From: Allodiplogaster sudhausi
Taxonomy: Eukaryota > Nematoda > Chromadorea > Rhabditida > Diplogasteridae
Assembly: GCA_945643635.1 (NCBI GenBank)
Contig: CALZFC010000252.1
Coordinates: 4,176,001-4,240,000, forward strand
Length of the DNA: 64,000 bases
Reading direction: 5' to 3'
The notes below the pieces were generated by a model. The model made no database searches and was not told the DNA's origin. It saw only the letters and a program-made list of their open reading frames with translations. The stretch's first letter is position 1. Each line of letters opens with the position of its first letter. A program made the translations under genes and the position numbers. Positions 1-11,338 of this stretch are shown here, one piece after another.

Positions 1-147
1 TCAGGTTTGGCTTTTCTAGGCATTCGGGCAGAATGTGTGTGTACATGCCAACCACATCTACCGAGCCTCAAACACCTCTCTTTCATTTTCCAGTACTAAC
101 AACTCTATAGGGTTTTAATACACAAACCTTGATCTAACGTATGTATC

Positions 148-523
148 TGTTGTGTCCTCCGCCAGAGGGGACAAGAAATAGAACTGTGGGTAGACGAGGC
201 GAGAGCGGGAAAGGGTTTATTGAGAGCAGAGGGAATGAGAGAGAGAAAGGAGAGTTGACCGCTTGAGAGAGGGAACGAGGAATGAAGTGCCGCTTTAACT
301 CGTCATCTGGTCTTTTATACTATTCTGAAATGAACAAGATTTACGTATTACTATTATGATAATATTTACTATTATGATAATTAAATAGCGTGAGTATTAT
401 AATGCTACATGACTCTAATAAAGGTCACATAGCTATAATAATAAATTACAATATTTATAGCTGGACTCACAGAGTCCATAAAACACATATATAAATATGT
501 AGATATTCACTATCTACTTAACA
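148..523 (-). repeat. 3' LTR (left copy)
   Basis: This is a 376-bp direct repeat of 5054-5429, starting TGTTGTG and ending TTAACA. It lies next to the polypurine tract and downstream of integrase in the minus orientation, which makes it the 3' LTR. It differs from the other copy by four substitutions (two near the GA-rich part at about 255-275, one near 413, one near 508). Confidence 0.95.
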
Positions 524-536
524 CCTCCCCCTTAAG
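524..536 (-). other. Polypurine tract of the retrotransposon
   Basis: On the minus strand the bases directly before the 3' LTR read CTTAAGGGGGAGG, the usual position and composition of the plus-strand priming tract of an LTR element. Confidence 0.8.
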
Positions 537-579
537 ATTGAAAACTTACAATCTTATTTAAAATGAGGAAAAATAAGAG

Positions 580-2034
580 CTAATAATAGCTCTTCTTGGA
601 GGGGTCTGGATTCAGTCGCTTCGGTGGCTGTCGTTGGCGCTGTGGACGTAGCTGTACTTGTGGGATGACTGTCTGAGGCGTAGCTTGTTGAATAGCAGTT
701 GATATGATGCTGCTTGAGCTGTTCGACCTTGCCGTCCTGTTCATGCTGTTCGGGCTGTTTCCAGACAAACTTGGTCCGATCGAATTCTGGTCAATCTCGT
801 TCGATTGATTCGTATCGTTTGACATCCTGTTATTCATTCCGGTAGACAGCATCGTGGTAGAGAAGGTGTCCATCAGTACAGACAATGGTAGATTCGTGTT
901 ATCTGTTTCCGTTGCGATGTCTCCATGGTACAATACCAGCTGATTCGCGTGCGCCTTGATGATCCGACCGTTCTCCAGCTTGACTGAGAAGGCAACTCGG
1001 CCTTTTTTGTTCAGAATCTCGCCGCAGAGCCACTTCTTGTCAGCAGTCGGAATGCTCGTCTTGTATCGAACCAAATCGCCGACTGAGAGACGACGTGACT
1101 TCGTGCCATGATAGCGATCAAATTGTTTCTTCATTTGTTCATCGATTCTTCCAGACGGCAACGATGGTTTCAGCAAGTCAATTCGCGACCTCATTTTCCT
1201 TCCGAGGAAAAGTTCTGCCGGGCTCTTTCCACCGATCTGGGCATTTGGGTTCCTCCGGAAATGGAACAGGAACGCACTGAGACATTGTGCCTTTGGCAGC
1301 TCTCCTTTCATCTTCAAGAGACTTCTCTTCAACGTATCCACGAATCTCTCAGCTTGGCCGTTAGATTGCGGATGGTAAGGAGGGCTGGTCACGTGCTTGA
1401 TTCCATTCCGCTGACAATATTCTTGGAACGCTCCGGAAGTGAACTGCGTGCCGTTATCGGTTACCACCACATCGGGCAAACCGAACTGGGCCACACGCTT
1501 CTCGAACGCGTTTACTGTCACTGCTGCGGTGATTCTGCTTGTCATTTCGATTTCCGGCCATTTCGAGTGAGCATCTACCATCACCAGGTAGTACTCGCCG
1601 TCGACTGGTCCAGCGTAGTCCATGTGGACTCTTTGCCACGGTCTTTCCGTCTGAGACCATGGTCGAAGCGGCACTTTGATCGGGCACATAGCCGCACGAG
1701 CACAACGATCACAGTGTTTCACCGTCTTCTCGATGTCGTCGTCAATCTTCGGCCAATAACAGATACTCCTTGCGAGTTCCTTCATTCGAATGATGCCCGG
1801 ATGTCCATTGTGAAGTTCCTTCAAAACAGCAGCTCGCAGAAATTCAGGAATCACCACTCGTTCTCCAGAGAGTAGGCAACCATCAACTTCCGTCAGTGAA
1901 TCTCGTCTGTTGTAGAATTGGATTAGGTCTCCAGGCACCTTCTTCTTGTCCGGCCAATTGTTCTTAGTGAATTTCATAACCTTCTGCAACAGCTTATCTT
2001 TAGCTGTCTCCTTCTTGACGTCGGCTGCTGTCAC
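580..2034 (-). CDS. Retrotransposon integrase
   Basis: This 484-codon open frame has all three integrase parts. An HHCC zinc-binding domain uses His75, His78, Cys108 and Cys111. The catalytic core has the D,D(35)E triad: Asp139 in HMDYAGP, Asp193 in VTDNGTQF and Glu229 in HPQSNGQAER. A C-terminal SH3-like region around residues 315-370 (GDLVRYK ... GEILNKKGR) is followed by a Ser/Asn-rich tail. It would insert the element's cDNA into the genome. The start shown is only the first methionine; in an intact element integrase is cleaved from a longer Pol polyprotein, and here the preceding RT/RNase H part is missing. Confidence 0.9.
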   Translation of the reverse strand: MTAADVKKETAKDKLLQKVMKFTKNNWPDKKKVPGDLIQFYNRRDSLTEVDGCLLSGERVVIPEFLRAAVLKELHNGHPGIIRMKELARSICYWPKIDDDIEKTVKHCDRCARAAMCPIKVPLRPWSQTERPWQRVHMDYAGPVDGEYYLVMVDAHSKWPEIEMTSRITAAVTVNAFEKRVAQFGLPDVVVTDNGTQFTSGAFQEYCQRNGIKHVTSPPYHPQSNGQAERFVDTLKRSLLKMKGELPKAQCLSAFLFHFRRNPNAQIGGKSPAELFLGRKMRSRIDLLKPSLPSGRIDEQMKKQFDRYHGTKSRRLSVGDLVRYKTSIPTADKKWLCGEILNKKGRVAFSVKLENGRIIKAHANQLVLYHGDIATETDNTNLPLSVLMDTFSTTMLSTGMNNRMSNDTNQSNEIDQNSIGPSLSGNSPNSMNRTARSNSSSSIISTAIQQATPQTVIPQVQLRPQRQRQPPKRLNPDPSKKSYY

Positions 2035-2040
2035 ACACAG

Positions 2041-2700
2041 AGAAGGATGTTACGTGGAGCGTAACATTTGACCTTCACAATAATGTTATTGAAATGCACC
2101 GGAACATCTCATGTAGCTCTGGACGTTACATTTAATGCGCAACCCGAAATGTTACGCGCGGCGTAACATGCAGGGTTTAACAAAAATGTTACCTTTGCCT
2201 GCTGCGGCCGCTCCGGATCTTAAGCTACGCCCCCTTCACATCTTTATGTCTGCTCGCTGATAAAATGCAGCTGGAAACACTGTTTTTTAGGCATATCTAT
2301 TATACTTTTAAGCATATTTATTATACAAAGTCCTTTATTACAGTAAGCAAATTATGCTTAAGAACGTGAGAGCAGCAGAAGCCACTCGCAAGGGCATATA
2401 ACATGACAAATGCTTGAAAAACATTCAAATAAATTAGAAAACTTCGAAAATGAGCTAAAAGCATACATATCGTTATCCTACATGTAAAACAAAAGCTGCA
2501 AAAGTTGAAAAACTGGCTAAACTGGCATGTACAGTCGTGTTGAAAACTTATCCAAATGAAAAGGGCGGCGTCCATGGTTGAATTCTGGCAGAGGTTACCT
2601 ATGGGGAGATAGAGAGAGAAGGGAGAGAGAGAGAGAAGAAAGGGAGAGAGGGAAAGAAAGAAAAAATGAAAGAAAGACAGAAAGAACAGGAGTTGGTCGT
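2041..2700. other. Non-pol filler replacing the RT core and RNase H
   Basis: Between the truncated reverse transcriptase and integrase lie about 650 bp without retroelement homology. They comprise an AT-rich middle, a GA-rich run (about 2605-2690) and two perfect hairpins with the shared arm ATGTTACG/CGTAACAT (2047-2067 and 2149-2169). Further half-sites occur near 2131 and 2188. The block could be a nested insertion or repair filler. No target duplication was recognised. Confidence 0.6.
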
Positions 2701-3996
2701 GTGCCTCGTTCTTGTGCGCAAACTTTCTTGGAAGATTCCCGGAGCCGACTTCACTCCGAAAGGCAACCTCTGGTACGGTAATGGCCTTTGTGAGTGCTGA
2801 TGCAGAGCAGCTCCTTTGCTCTCTTCCATCTCAATCTGGAGATACGCGTCTGCCAAGTCAATCTGACTGAAGAATTTGCCGCCATTCAGGTTTGCGAAGA
2901 TCGTTTCTGGATTCGGCAACGGATGAGTGTGTAACTCCAGTGCTTCGTTCAGACCAGTCGCGAAATCTGCGCACAGCCTGATGCTTCCGTTCGCCTTCGC
3001 CACTGCGAGAATCGGTGCTGCCCATCTGGCAGTGTCCACCTTCTTGATTACTCCGAGGTTCTCCAGTCGGTCCAGCTCTGCTTCCACCTTTGGGATGCTG
3101 GCAATCGGTACCGGCCTCTTGTTCCGGAAAACCGGCTGGGCGCCTTCCTTTAGCTTCAATGACGCCTTCATCTTCGTGCACTTCCCGAGTCCTTCTGAAC
3201 AGACATGAGGGAAGTCCTTTTCCACCCAGTCTTTGTATTCACTTGGCGTGTTGCATCCTTTGCTGATCTGGTTGACTGACTGTTCGACGTTCTCCGTTAC
3301 CAGCTTGAATCGAAGCTTGTCAAAGAAGTCCAGTCCAAGAAGCATCAACGGATTCTCCGTCACGTAGACTGTTCCGTGTGCCGTCCGATTCTCATGGCAG
3401 ATTTCCGTTTCGAAGCATCCAATGAGAGGGACTGCCTGTCCACAGGCACTGACCGGTTTGCAATCTGCTTCCCTGCACCTTGGTGAGCCCATCTGCTCCC
3501 AAGTGCTCTTCGAGATCAGCGTGATACTGGCGCCGGTATCTACCTGCATCGAAGTCTTCACTCCTCCGATCAGCAGATCTACCTTGATAGACTTATTCTG
3601 TACCGTATTCACACAGATTGTGTTCAATCTCTCCGACTTCTTACTGTGCTTCTGCGAGAACTTGTTCTGCGTCTTCTTCACTCTGCAGACTTTGCTGATG
3701 TGACCAATTTTCTCGCAGTCATGACACTTCTCGTTCTTAAATCGGCAGTTTTCTTGTGCGCGTCCTCGACCGCAACGGAAGCAAGGCTTTTCTTCTTTAA
3801 ACCTGCTGTCCTTCTGAGCGTGTGCGCCGTCGCCACGAGACTTCTCGCTGACCTTCTCAGCTCTCTGATTGACGAACTTCTGATGCTTCGACACAAAGTG
3901 TACCGTGGTGCCTTTGCCTTGCGTCTGCACCGCACTGCTCTCATTCTTCAGAACTGCGATTCGGTCGCATTCTTCTACCAATTCTTCCATGGTCAC
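2599..3996 (-). pseudogene. Zinc-knuckle/protease/partial reverse transcriptase fragment
   Basis: From the N-terminus this frame shows CCHC-type knuckles (CFRCGRG... and CHDCEKIGHISKVC), a retropepsin active site DTGAS, and the first part of a Ty3/gypsy reverse transcriptase including the FSQIDLADAYLQIEM block with the first catalytic aspartate. Homology stops near position 2750. The frame then runs into a GA-rich tract that translates as low-complexity Ser/Phe and stops. The YxDD box, thumb and RNase H are absent, so the enzyme is not functional. It is separated from the integrase frame by unrelated sequence (2041-2700). Confidence 0.85.
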
Positions 3997-4214
3997 TGCC
4001 GCATTCTTCTTCAGCTGAGCCAGAAGATGAAATGCAGTGTCCGCATGGCTGCCGCCATGAAGAACATCGTCTTCAGTTGATCATTTGAGAGTTCCGCCAT
4101 CTTGGCCTCTTCGACTGCCTTGTTCACTTCTGCCGAGAGTACTCTGAAGTCATTGATCCGCGTCGTGCTCATTCTCAGATTCAACAAGTACAGTCTCTTC
4201 TCGAAATCTGTCTT

Positions 4215-4808
4215 TTAGTCACCGAACAACTTCTTCAACTTCTCGATCGTCTCTGCGAGAGTGAAATCCGACACCTTCTTGGGCGTGATTGAGTTGCGGT
4301 ATTGAATGTCGACCTTGACACTGAGTTTCCTCATCAGCATGAGCACCTTCTGCACTTCAGAGATGTGAGCAGCTTCCTTCTCGAAGAGATCTTCGTACTT
4401 GTTGTACCAAGCATTGAAAGTGCAGCCGTCCTCTGGCTCGTATTCAAATACTTGGATCGTCCTTTCGAGTGCATCGATTGAGGGCCCTGCCCTTGCTGCA
4501 TCATCCTCTCCAGCTACATTTCGACTGTCTTCGAATTCTGCTCTTGTAGTTCCTTCACCATGGCTGCATTCTGCTCTTGCTGCTCCTTCATCAAAGCTGT
4601 GCTTGTAGGGCAGCAGCACTCTGTTCTTGTTGCATCTTCAGAGCTTCCAGGAATGCTTGCATCTAAGCCATCGTCTTCCAGATTTCTTCTGAAGATCGGC
4701 TTTAGAAGATCGGGAATCAACCGCTTTCCGCTCAGCTGCTGAAGATCGGGAATCAACCGCTTCCGCTCAGCTGCTGAAGATCGGGAATCAACTGCTTTCC
4801 GCTCAGCT
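4215..4808 (-). pseudogene. gag-like region of the retrotransposon, frame-broken
   Basis: The reading frame at 4215-4619 (minus) carries a capsid-like segment with the pattern FNAWYNKYEDLF followed by KVLMLMRKL and a C-terminal KKLFG motif, typical of gag proteins of animal gypsy elements. An upstream frame at 4514-4756 overlaps it, so the N-terminal part is out of frame. Three copies of a 36-bp unit sit at its upstream end (4705-4808). The capsid fragment ends near 4215 while the zinc knuckles start only in the next frame, so gag is not continuous. Confidence 0.6.
4705..4808. repeat. 36-bp tandem repeat in retrotransposon leader
   Basis: Three head-to-tail copies of a unit starting gaagatcgggaatcaac occur at 4705-4740, 4741-4775 (one base shorter) and 4776-4808. 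Further looser repeats of AGCCCGTTG and of AAAGCCTCTT follow to about 4980. They lie between the 5' LTR and gag. Confidence 0.8.
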
Positions 4809-5036
4809 TCAAATCGTCTTCAGCCCGTTGACTTAGCCCGTTGGCTTTCTTCGAAGACCACCAGAAGCCCGTTGGCTTGGGAAAAAGGTGGGCAAAAAGC
4901 CTCTTTTTGGACAGGATGTTGGGCTCAAAGCCTCTTCACTGATTGGGCACAAAGCCTCTTTTCACTGGATGGGCAAATGGAAAGAAGCAGGCCAAACACA
5001 CCGCAGGTAGGGAATCGGCCGCCGCACGAGTTCTTG

Positions 5037-5052
5037 AGATCCTGATCGCCAA
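5037..5052 (-). other. Candidate primer-binding site
   Basis: On the minus strand, one base after the 5' LTR, the sequence reads TGGCGATCAGGATCTC. Starting with TGG next to the LTR is what a tRNA 3' CCA end would pair with. I could not assign the priming tRNA. Confidence 0.5.
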
Positions 5053-5053
5053 T

Positions 5054-5429
5054 TGTTGTGTCCTCCGCCAGAGGGGACAAGAAATAGAACTGTGGGTAGA
5101 CGAGGCGAGAGCGGGAAAGGGTTTATTGAGAGCAGAGGGAATGAGAGAGAGAAAGGAGAGTCGACCGCTTGAGTGAGGGAACGAGGAATGAAGTGCCGCT
5201 TTAACTCGTCATCTGGTCTTTTATACTATTCTGAAATGAACAAGATTTACGTATTACTATTATGATAATATTTACTATTATGATAATTAAATAGCGTGAG
5301 TATTATAATGCTACATGAATCTAATAAAGGTCACATAGCTATAATAATAAATTACAATATTTATAGCTGGACTCACAGAGTCCATAAAACACATATATAA
5401 ATATGTAGATATTTACTATCTACTTAACA
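5054..5429 (-). repeat. 5' LTR (right copy)
   Basis: This 376-bp copy has the same termini as 148-523 and is followed directly by the target duplication gtatc. It lies upstream of the gag-like region in minus orientation, so it is the 5' LTR and would carry the element's promoter. Confidence 0.95.
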
Positions 5430-5980
5430 GTATCTATCTACAGCTGATGCCTCTCATCTATCGTTCTTCATATTCTTTCGTGCTCTATCTCCCTATCTCA
5501 CAACACAACCTTCTCCCACTTTCTCTCTCTCTCTCTTTCTCTCTTTCTCTCTCTTTCACCGACTACTTCACTGCTCAACGCTAGCATAAAGCAGCATCGG
5601 CAACACTAGCCCAGAAGGGCATGTAAACACGAGTGAAGACTGGCGAAGCATCTCTGCTCTCTCTCTCTCTCTCCTACGTCTTCTCTTCCTCTTTATCCTC
5701 TTCAATAATGTCTCCGCAGCACGCAGATGCATATCTTCTCTTCTGATATCTGTAATCTTTCCTTCTCACCTTTTTCACTTTCTCGCAGGCGTGCTATCAC
5801 TTCTGCTGTCTAAATCTCGCACGCCCTCTTCTCTTTCTCAACATCGGCTGAGAGACTTGACGATGAAAGTTATATACGTGCTAAAATATCGTAGCTGTAT
5901 GTAAATTAGGTATGAGATATACATGTTGCTCCAAAAAAATTGTAGATTGCCAGCCTATTCTCCTTGCTTAGCTTTTTACA

Positions 5981-6053
5981 GTCTCTCTCTCTCTCTCTGT
6001 CTCTGTCTCTGTCTCTGTCTCTGTCTCTGTCTCTGTCTCTGTCTCTGTCTCTG

Positions 6054-6089
<36 letters not shown>

Positions 6090-6095
6090 TGCTAC
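5981..6095. repeat. (CTCTGT)n hexanucleotide satellite with (CT)n flanks
   Basis: About 12 nearly perfect CTCTGT units occur at roughly 5999-6072, bordered by (CT)n. It is the only clearly hexameric array among the many CT dinucleotide tracts of the window. Confidence 0.9.
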
Positions 6096-6571
6096 TCTCT
6101 GTCTCTCTCTGTTACTCTCTATCTCTCTCTCTCTAATTCATTCATTTGTTCATTTTCTCTTCCTTTTTCAATACAACCCTTTCAGCTCCAACAGTCCTTC
6201 AGGCAGCTTCAATGCATGTCTAGCGTACTTGCGCGCTGATAAGAAATTTGTATGCAGCCAACTGAGCGTCTTTCTAGCCCGTTAGTGGTCAGTTCGCCGT
6301 ACAATTTTTTTTTAGAGGTCGCCAATTTACAAATGTACAATATCGCTGTGGATTGTTGTATTAATGCTTTACAGCAAAAGCAATTTTGCGTTACAACGAA
6401 AATGCAGAATTTCGCTTCCTCGTTTGCTCTTCCATTTCGCACGTTGTGAGGAAACATTAGATACTTCGCAGAGGAGTATTTCACTATTAGCAATGGAAGT
6501 GAGATCGTCGTGTGTTAAATTACGCCACTTTAGCATCTAACCCGCTTCCATGAGTACCAGTAGAAGCTCTT

Positions 6572-6572
<1 letters not shown>

Positions 6573-6607
<35 letters not shown>

Positions 6608-6667
6608 TAGAGAGATAGATAGAGAAGAGAGAGAGAAAGAGAGAGAGAGATAAAGAGAGAGAGAGAT

Positions 6668-6700
<33 letters not shown>
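6573..6700. repeat. (GA)n microsatellite with GATA interruptions
   Basis: GA dinucleotides are interrupted by gatagata and gataaa motifs over about 125 bp. The array is purine-rich on the plus strand, opposite in polarity to most neighbouring CT tracts. Confidence 0.9.
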
Positions 6701-6703
<3 letters not shown>

Positions 6704-7090
6704 GCGCTCCTACTACTCCAAAGCATTCTCAAATTCTTCTCCGAAGGCGTGAAAGAGTGCGAGGGCATTTGAGCCCTTCCTCTCTGGCCATTCCCTTGCA
6801 AGAGTAGCCGCCACTCGGATTGCCCCTCAGGGTCACTCCGCTCCTTCCCTTTTCGTTTCTGTTTCCTCTTCACCCTCTCTCTCTCGCTTTCCCTCTCTAT
6901 CTCTTTCTCTCTCTTCTTCCTTCTCACTCCCTCACCTTCTCACCCTCTCTCATTCTCCCCCTCTGTCCCCCCTCTTTCTCTCTTACCTGCGTGCGCAGAC
7001 CTTCTAATCGTCCCAAAAGCGTGCACCTCCATCTCGCCTTACGACGGATCGTCGATGTGTTTCAATTTCTCTCTCACTCTGTCTCACTAA

Positions 7091-7126
<36 letters not shown>

Positions 7127-7699
7127 TCTCTTTCTTGTTGTCTCTACTTCGCTCTCACTCTGATCCCCGTCTTTCTTCCCTTCCATTCTCTTTCGCCTGA
7201 TCTTTATCATCTCTGCGCAATTCTCTCTTAGGTCCATTGTAATTCCTGGAGCCTTAATTCCCTCTCTACCTCTAATTCTATCTAAATCATCAACCCCTCC
7301 ACTTCTCTCCTGAGCCATAAGCAATTCACCAGAACTCTGCTCTTTCTGCTTCTGGCTGTATTCAACGGGGTCGTTACCGTTTTCTTCTCTAATTCTCTTA
7401 GTTTCCGACCTTATATTTTTTCTTTGCTTCCCTCCCTTAATCTCTTTCCTATCTCTCCTTAACTCTCTCTCCTCTCTCTCTCTCGCTATCTCTCGCTCTC
7501 TCTCAATCTCACTCCCTCTCGCTCTCTTCCTCCCTCTATTTCCCTCCATCTCTCTCTCTTGCTCTCTCTCTCTCCCTCTATTTCTCTCCATCTCTCTCGC
7601 TCTCTATCTCTATCCATCTCTTTCCCTCATCGTGCAACTGCTTTGACACGTTAACCGTTTTTACTGCTTCGGCTCGATCATATCTGCCTCCTCGTCTAG

Positions 7700-9290
7700 A
7701 TCCGCTTTTATCCTCGGATATCCCTCCCCCTCACCCGAGACCAGCTGGAGCGGCCAGAAGTGAACCACCTAACGGCCCGTGGATTATACGGATCCCTCCA
7801 CTCAAAAGTGACCGGAAATTCCGCGATTGCCTCCCGCAATGTTGCTTTTGTGTGGCGGCACTAGGTCAAGACTCTCCTCTTCCCTGTTTTGTGCTATTCT
7901 TTCACTTCTCTTTGTGCAGGCGCTGACTTGAATGGTCTTTCCAGGCAACAAAACCTGCGCTTGTGCACAACTGCGCGCTCTAAACTGCATTCAGCGAGCA
8001 ATTTCATTTTTATTCTCTCACCACCCACTCCTGTCCAAACTAGAACTTCTTTGAACAGAAAGTTGTCATGCTTACTGCTACGAGCAAAAAATGAGTTGTG
8101 TAGCCAATATTGGATGCGGCTTATTCTATCGCCATATCCGGCATTCCTGTTAAGCGCACGCATACCTCGTTATTTTCCTTCTCCTCCTCATCCTCTAACC
8201 CTTTCGCTCCATGTTTTCAGTTGTGATGAACATGTTTATTGTTCCATTCTGTTTTGTTTTCTCGCCCTCGTCCTCTTTTGGACTCTTGAGTTTTTTGCAA
8301 GAAGTGCAAAGAGCACGATGAATACACAAGTCGCAGTTGACGTCTAGCCTAGTTTTCTTAGTGAAGACTTCATCTTCTTCCAGTCACTGACCATGCCTCG
8401 TCGACTGGAGTAGTCTCTTAATCTCGAGTGTCTTTGCTGACCTTGCTCAGCATGAGCATTGCTGCCATTTCCGCTGCTCATCATTTACTTTCACATCATC
8501 AGCAGGTTTGGAATTCAGTTATATTTATTATTATTATAATTGTTTTTAATATTACTTCTAGAATTCAAATATGTTCTATAAATGAAACTCTCTTCCTATT
8601 TTCCTGCGGCAGCTGGCGATTCATTGGTGTCTCGTCGACTACAGCAACGGACGCTGCGACGTCATCTATGTTCGTTTTTATTTCATTTTATTGTTTTGAT
8701 TAAATCGTTTTATGCTGTTCAGATTTGTTGAAAGGTGAAACCGATGAATGAGTTTTATCATTTCTCATTTCATCTATTGCTATTATATCGCAGCATCATT
8801 AAAAGTTGAACATTGTGGATCCTCCTTTGCAAATGAGCCTGTAGAGATATTATTTTTGATTGGCACCTCTCCTACTTTGCTTCTTGTCGTCTATGGCTTA
8901 ATACAGAAGCAGATATTTCTCTTCGATGTTTATCAGAAGAAGAAGAGTGAAAAAGAGAGACAGAGAGAGACAGAGACAGACGGAGAAGCGCAGAGAAAGT
9001 AGCCTGAAAGTGTTGAGTGACTCTCTTATTCTGATGCTCCAGAACTGATAAACTGCTGCATAGCCAGTGCTCCCCCGAGATGTCCTTTCCCAGACTGCTT
9101 CATCTTCTCGATTATCCACACCAAGGCGGCATTGCCTTTGTTGCCCTTTTGAACCTCGCTCTCGTCGACTCGACTCTGCCTCTCCCTCCTATTCATCACG
9201 GCATATTTGTCCCCTAGTGCCCCCTTGTCGCTTCACATTTACGCACACGTTGCGGCCAGCTGGACGTAAGATGGCCGAGAAGGGAGCAGA

Positions 9291-9326
<36 letters not shown>

Positions 9327-9355
9327 GAGAGAGAGATAGAGAGAGAGAGAAAGGG

Positions 9356-9392
<37 letters not shown>

Positions 9393-9840
9393 TGGGGAGG
9401 GCGATCGAGGGTCGAGTGACCTGCCGCCAGGATGAAAGGAGACGGTATCAATTCACTCTGGAATATATAAACATAAGTAGAACGCACTATTACTACTTAC
9501 TACAACAGTAAGACTTTCTTCTGTTTCTGCGGCGCCCCTTCTCTATCCCTCTTATCTTCCTCTCTCTCTCCGTCTCTTTCTCTCAGCCACTCTTTGTACC
9601 CCTCCAGAATTGTCGCGGCTTAAGCTCTTTGGTCTTTCGCTCCTCGTTCCCCCTTTGCCCGTTCAATGTCTTCTCACTCCAATTTCCCCGAGTGCACATT
9701 CAGCAGCTCGCCAGACTCATTGTCACAGCAGAAGAGACAAACCACCACCAAGAGCTATCCAATTTGTTCTCCGAATGCTTGAACAAACGAGCTCTTGCTA
9801 AACGCACCAAGAAATACAACTTACCAGGGCAATTCCTCTA
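7700..9840 (+). CDS. Unidentified plus-strand gene, candidate exons only
   Basis: Several non-repetitive segments read as ordinary protein and have plausible splice borders. About 7703-7846 encodes a stretch containing [18 protein letters not shown]. 8453-8505 ends CAGCAG|GTTTGG. 8614-8668 ends ATCTAT|GTTCG. About 9067-9211 contains [20 protein letters not shown]. About 9693-9840 contains [19 protein letters not shown] and ends with a stop. I do not recognise the family. Helical, Leu-rich content would suit a HEAT-like or scaffold protein, but that is only impression. Exon junction phases were not all verified and other frames are open in the last exon, so treat this as a lead. Confidence 0.3.
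9293..9393. repeat. (GA)n microsatellite
   Basis: About 100 bp of nearly pure GA dinucleotide with a few GGGA interruptions. Confidence 0.9.
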
Positions 9841-10073
9841 AAAGCAATTGGGTGACTATGCGATGCGCATGCTGTTGTATTTTATTTCCCAGTGAATGCA
9901 TGCCGCTCACAGGAAGGAGCATAGCAAATGTAAAAGGTACATACTTGTACTAGTCAATGGTGCAAAATAATTATTTTATTTTATCGCTAATGCCTTGGGT
10001 AGATTTTTTTCTAACTGCGTTATAATAATTTTCGTCTAATTTTTGTTCAGTCTATTGTCTGATTGTTGTTGTT

Positions 10074-10154
<81 letters not shown>

Positions 10155-10392
10155 GCTTTCTCCAGTCTGCCGCCTTCCCAAGTGCAAACCCTTCCATTTT
10201 GTCATCACTGGAATACGTCAAAAATAGCTATTCGTTTTGTCTTTCACACGTCACTCTACGCTAATTCTAAATATGGCAGGCCTTTCTTATTGACACTGAG
10301 CCTGTATAGAAGCCTGTTGTATCAACTTTAATGCAAACAAACATTCGTATTTCTGTGAGCTGTTTATTGTCTAACTGTAGGCTCGTAATCTT

Positions 10393-10436
<44 letters not shown>

Positions 10437-11279
10437 TCTCTCTCAGTCTCGCTCCCTGTCCCTCGCTCCGTTTGAATTCTTGCCTTGGAAAGCAGCATCA
10501 AAGTGGAGTGACGAGGGCGGAAAAAGAGGGAGAGCGGCTGGAGTAAGCTTTCTCCGCCAAGCGGCGACACAGCAACGAACACGAGGACGAGCATCGGAGA
10601 AGCGTCAATCCCGTCTTCTCTGCTTCTCTAGCTTCCTCTCCTTATTCTACCTTTCTCTCTCTTCCCGCTCTCTCTCTCTCTCTCTATCTCTCTCTTCATG
10701 TTTCTAGCCGACTGAACATGTCCCCTCCCCATCACTGATCCCTCTTAGTTTCGCCATGCACCAGTTCGCTTATCCTTCTTGCATTCCTCCCTTCTGGGAT
10801 GAATTGATCAGTCCGTCTTCTGCCTGATCTGAGCTTCTGTTCCTTCTCTCCTCTTCTGATAACTTTGCTTCTTTGCACCCTCTCTCCTCTCTATACTCTC
10901 TCCTGTGAATCATTCCATTGCAATGCCTAGAGATTTCTGCACATAGTTCTCAGTAGCACCTCTGCATTCCCCATTTATCTTTTTCTTTCTTTACCCAATC
11001 TTTTTTCTCTTTCTTTGCCCCAAGCTTCCCTCGCTAACTAATGTCCTCACTACTTTTTCCTCTCCCTTAACTGCCATTTGTCCATCTTATCTCTCGAATT
11101 GTCTAATCACGACCCCTCTTCTGCAGGCATTCTCATTGTTGCTGCTAAGGTCGATAAACTGCCAACATATTTTTCGCCCTGTTATCACTCTGTTACTACT
11201 TCCGGTCCCATTCCAACTTGTTCACTCTTAATTTTCCTTCGTCATTATTATCTTGACCTGCCTCTCTCGCTATCTCTCG

Positions 11280-11338
<59 letters not shown>

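Larger units (their letters stand above)
143..5434 (-). mobile_element. Ty3/gypsy-type LTR retrotransposon, internally defective
   Basis: Two 376-bp direct repeats (148-523 and 5054-5429) begin TG and end CA and are flanked by the same 5-bp duplication gtatc (143-147 and 5430-5434). A polypurine tract lies next to the left LTR and a TGG-starting primer-binding candidate next to the right LTR, so the element reads on the minus strand. Internal order on that strand is gag-like, zinc knuckles, protease, partial reverse transcriptase, then integrase: protease-RT-integrase order is the Ty3/gypsy order. The LTRs differ at only four positions seen by eye, implying a recent insertion, yet the RT core and RNase H are missing and gag is split between frames. 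The copy therefore cannot be autonomous. Confidence 0.93.
5435..7690. other. Microsatellite-rich intergenic DNA, no supported gene
   Basis: The stretch is dominated by CT/GA tracts (5640s, 5981-6090, 6573-6700, 7093-7125, 7440-7620). Long open frames here translate the repeats into Ser/Leu or Glu/Arg polymers and are not evidence of genes. A short plus-strand stretch at 6700-6830 has several open frames but no consistent exon model. Confidence 0.6.

Noticed and set aside
1108..1875. 255-codon plus-strand frame
   Set aside because: It is the antisense shadow of the retrotransposon integrase.
5981..6095. Regular repeats resembling an array such as CRISPR
   Set aside because: The units are contiguous CTCTGT hexamers without spacers in a eukaryotic genome.
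7004..7591. Long minus-strand open frame rich in Arg/Glu
   Set aside because: It is a translation of GA repeats on both sides of ordinary sequence; no splice-consistent or non-repetitive protein content. The same applies to frames at 12300-12575, 14766-14972, 15182-15563 and 35068-35409.
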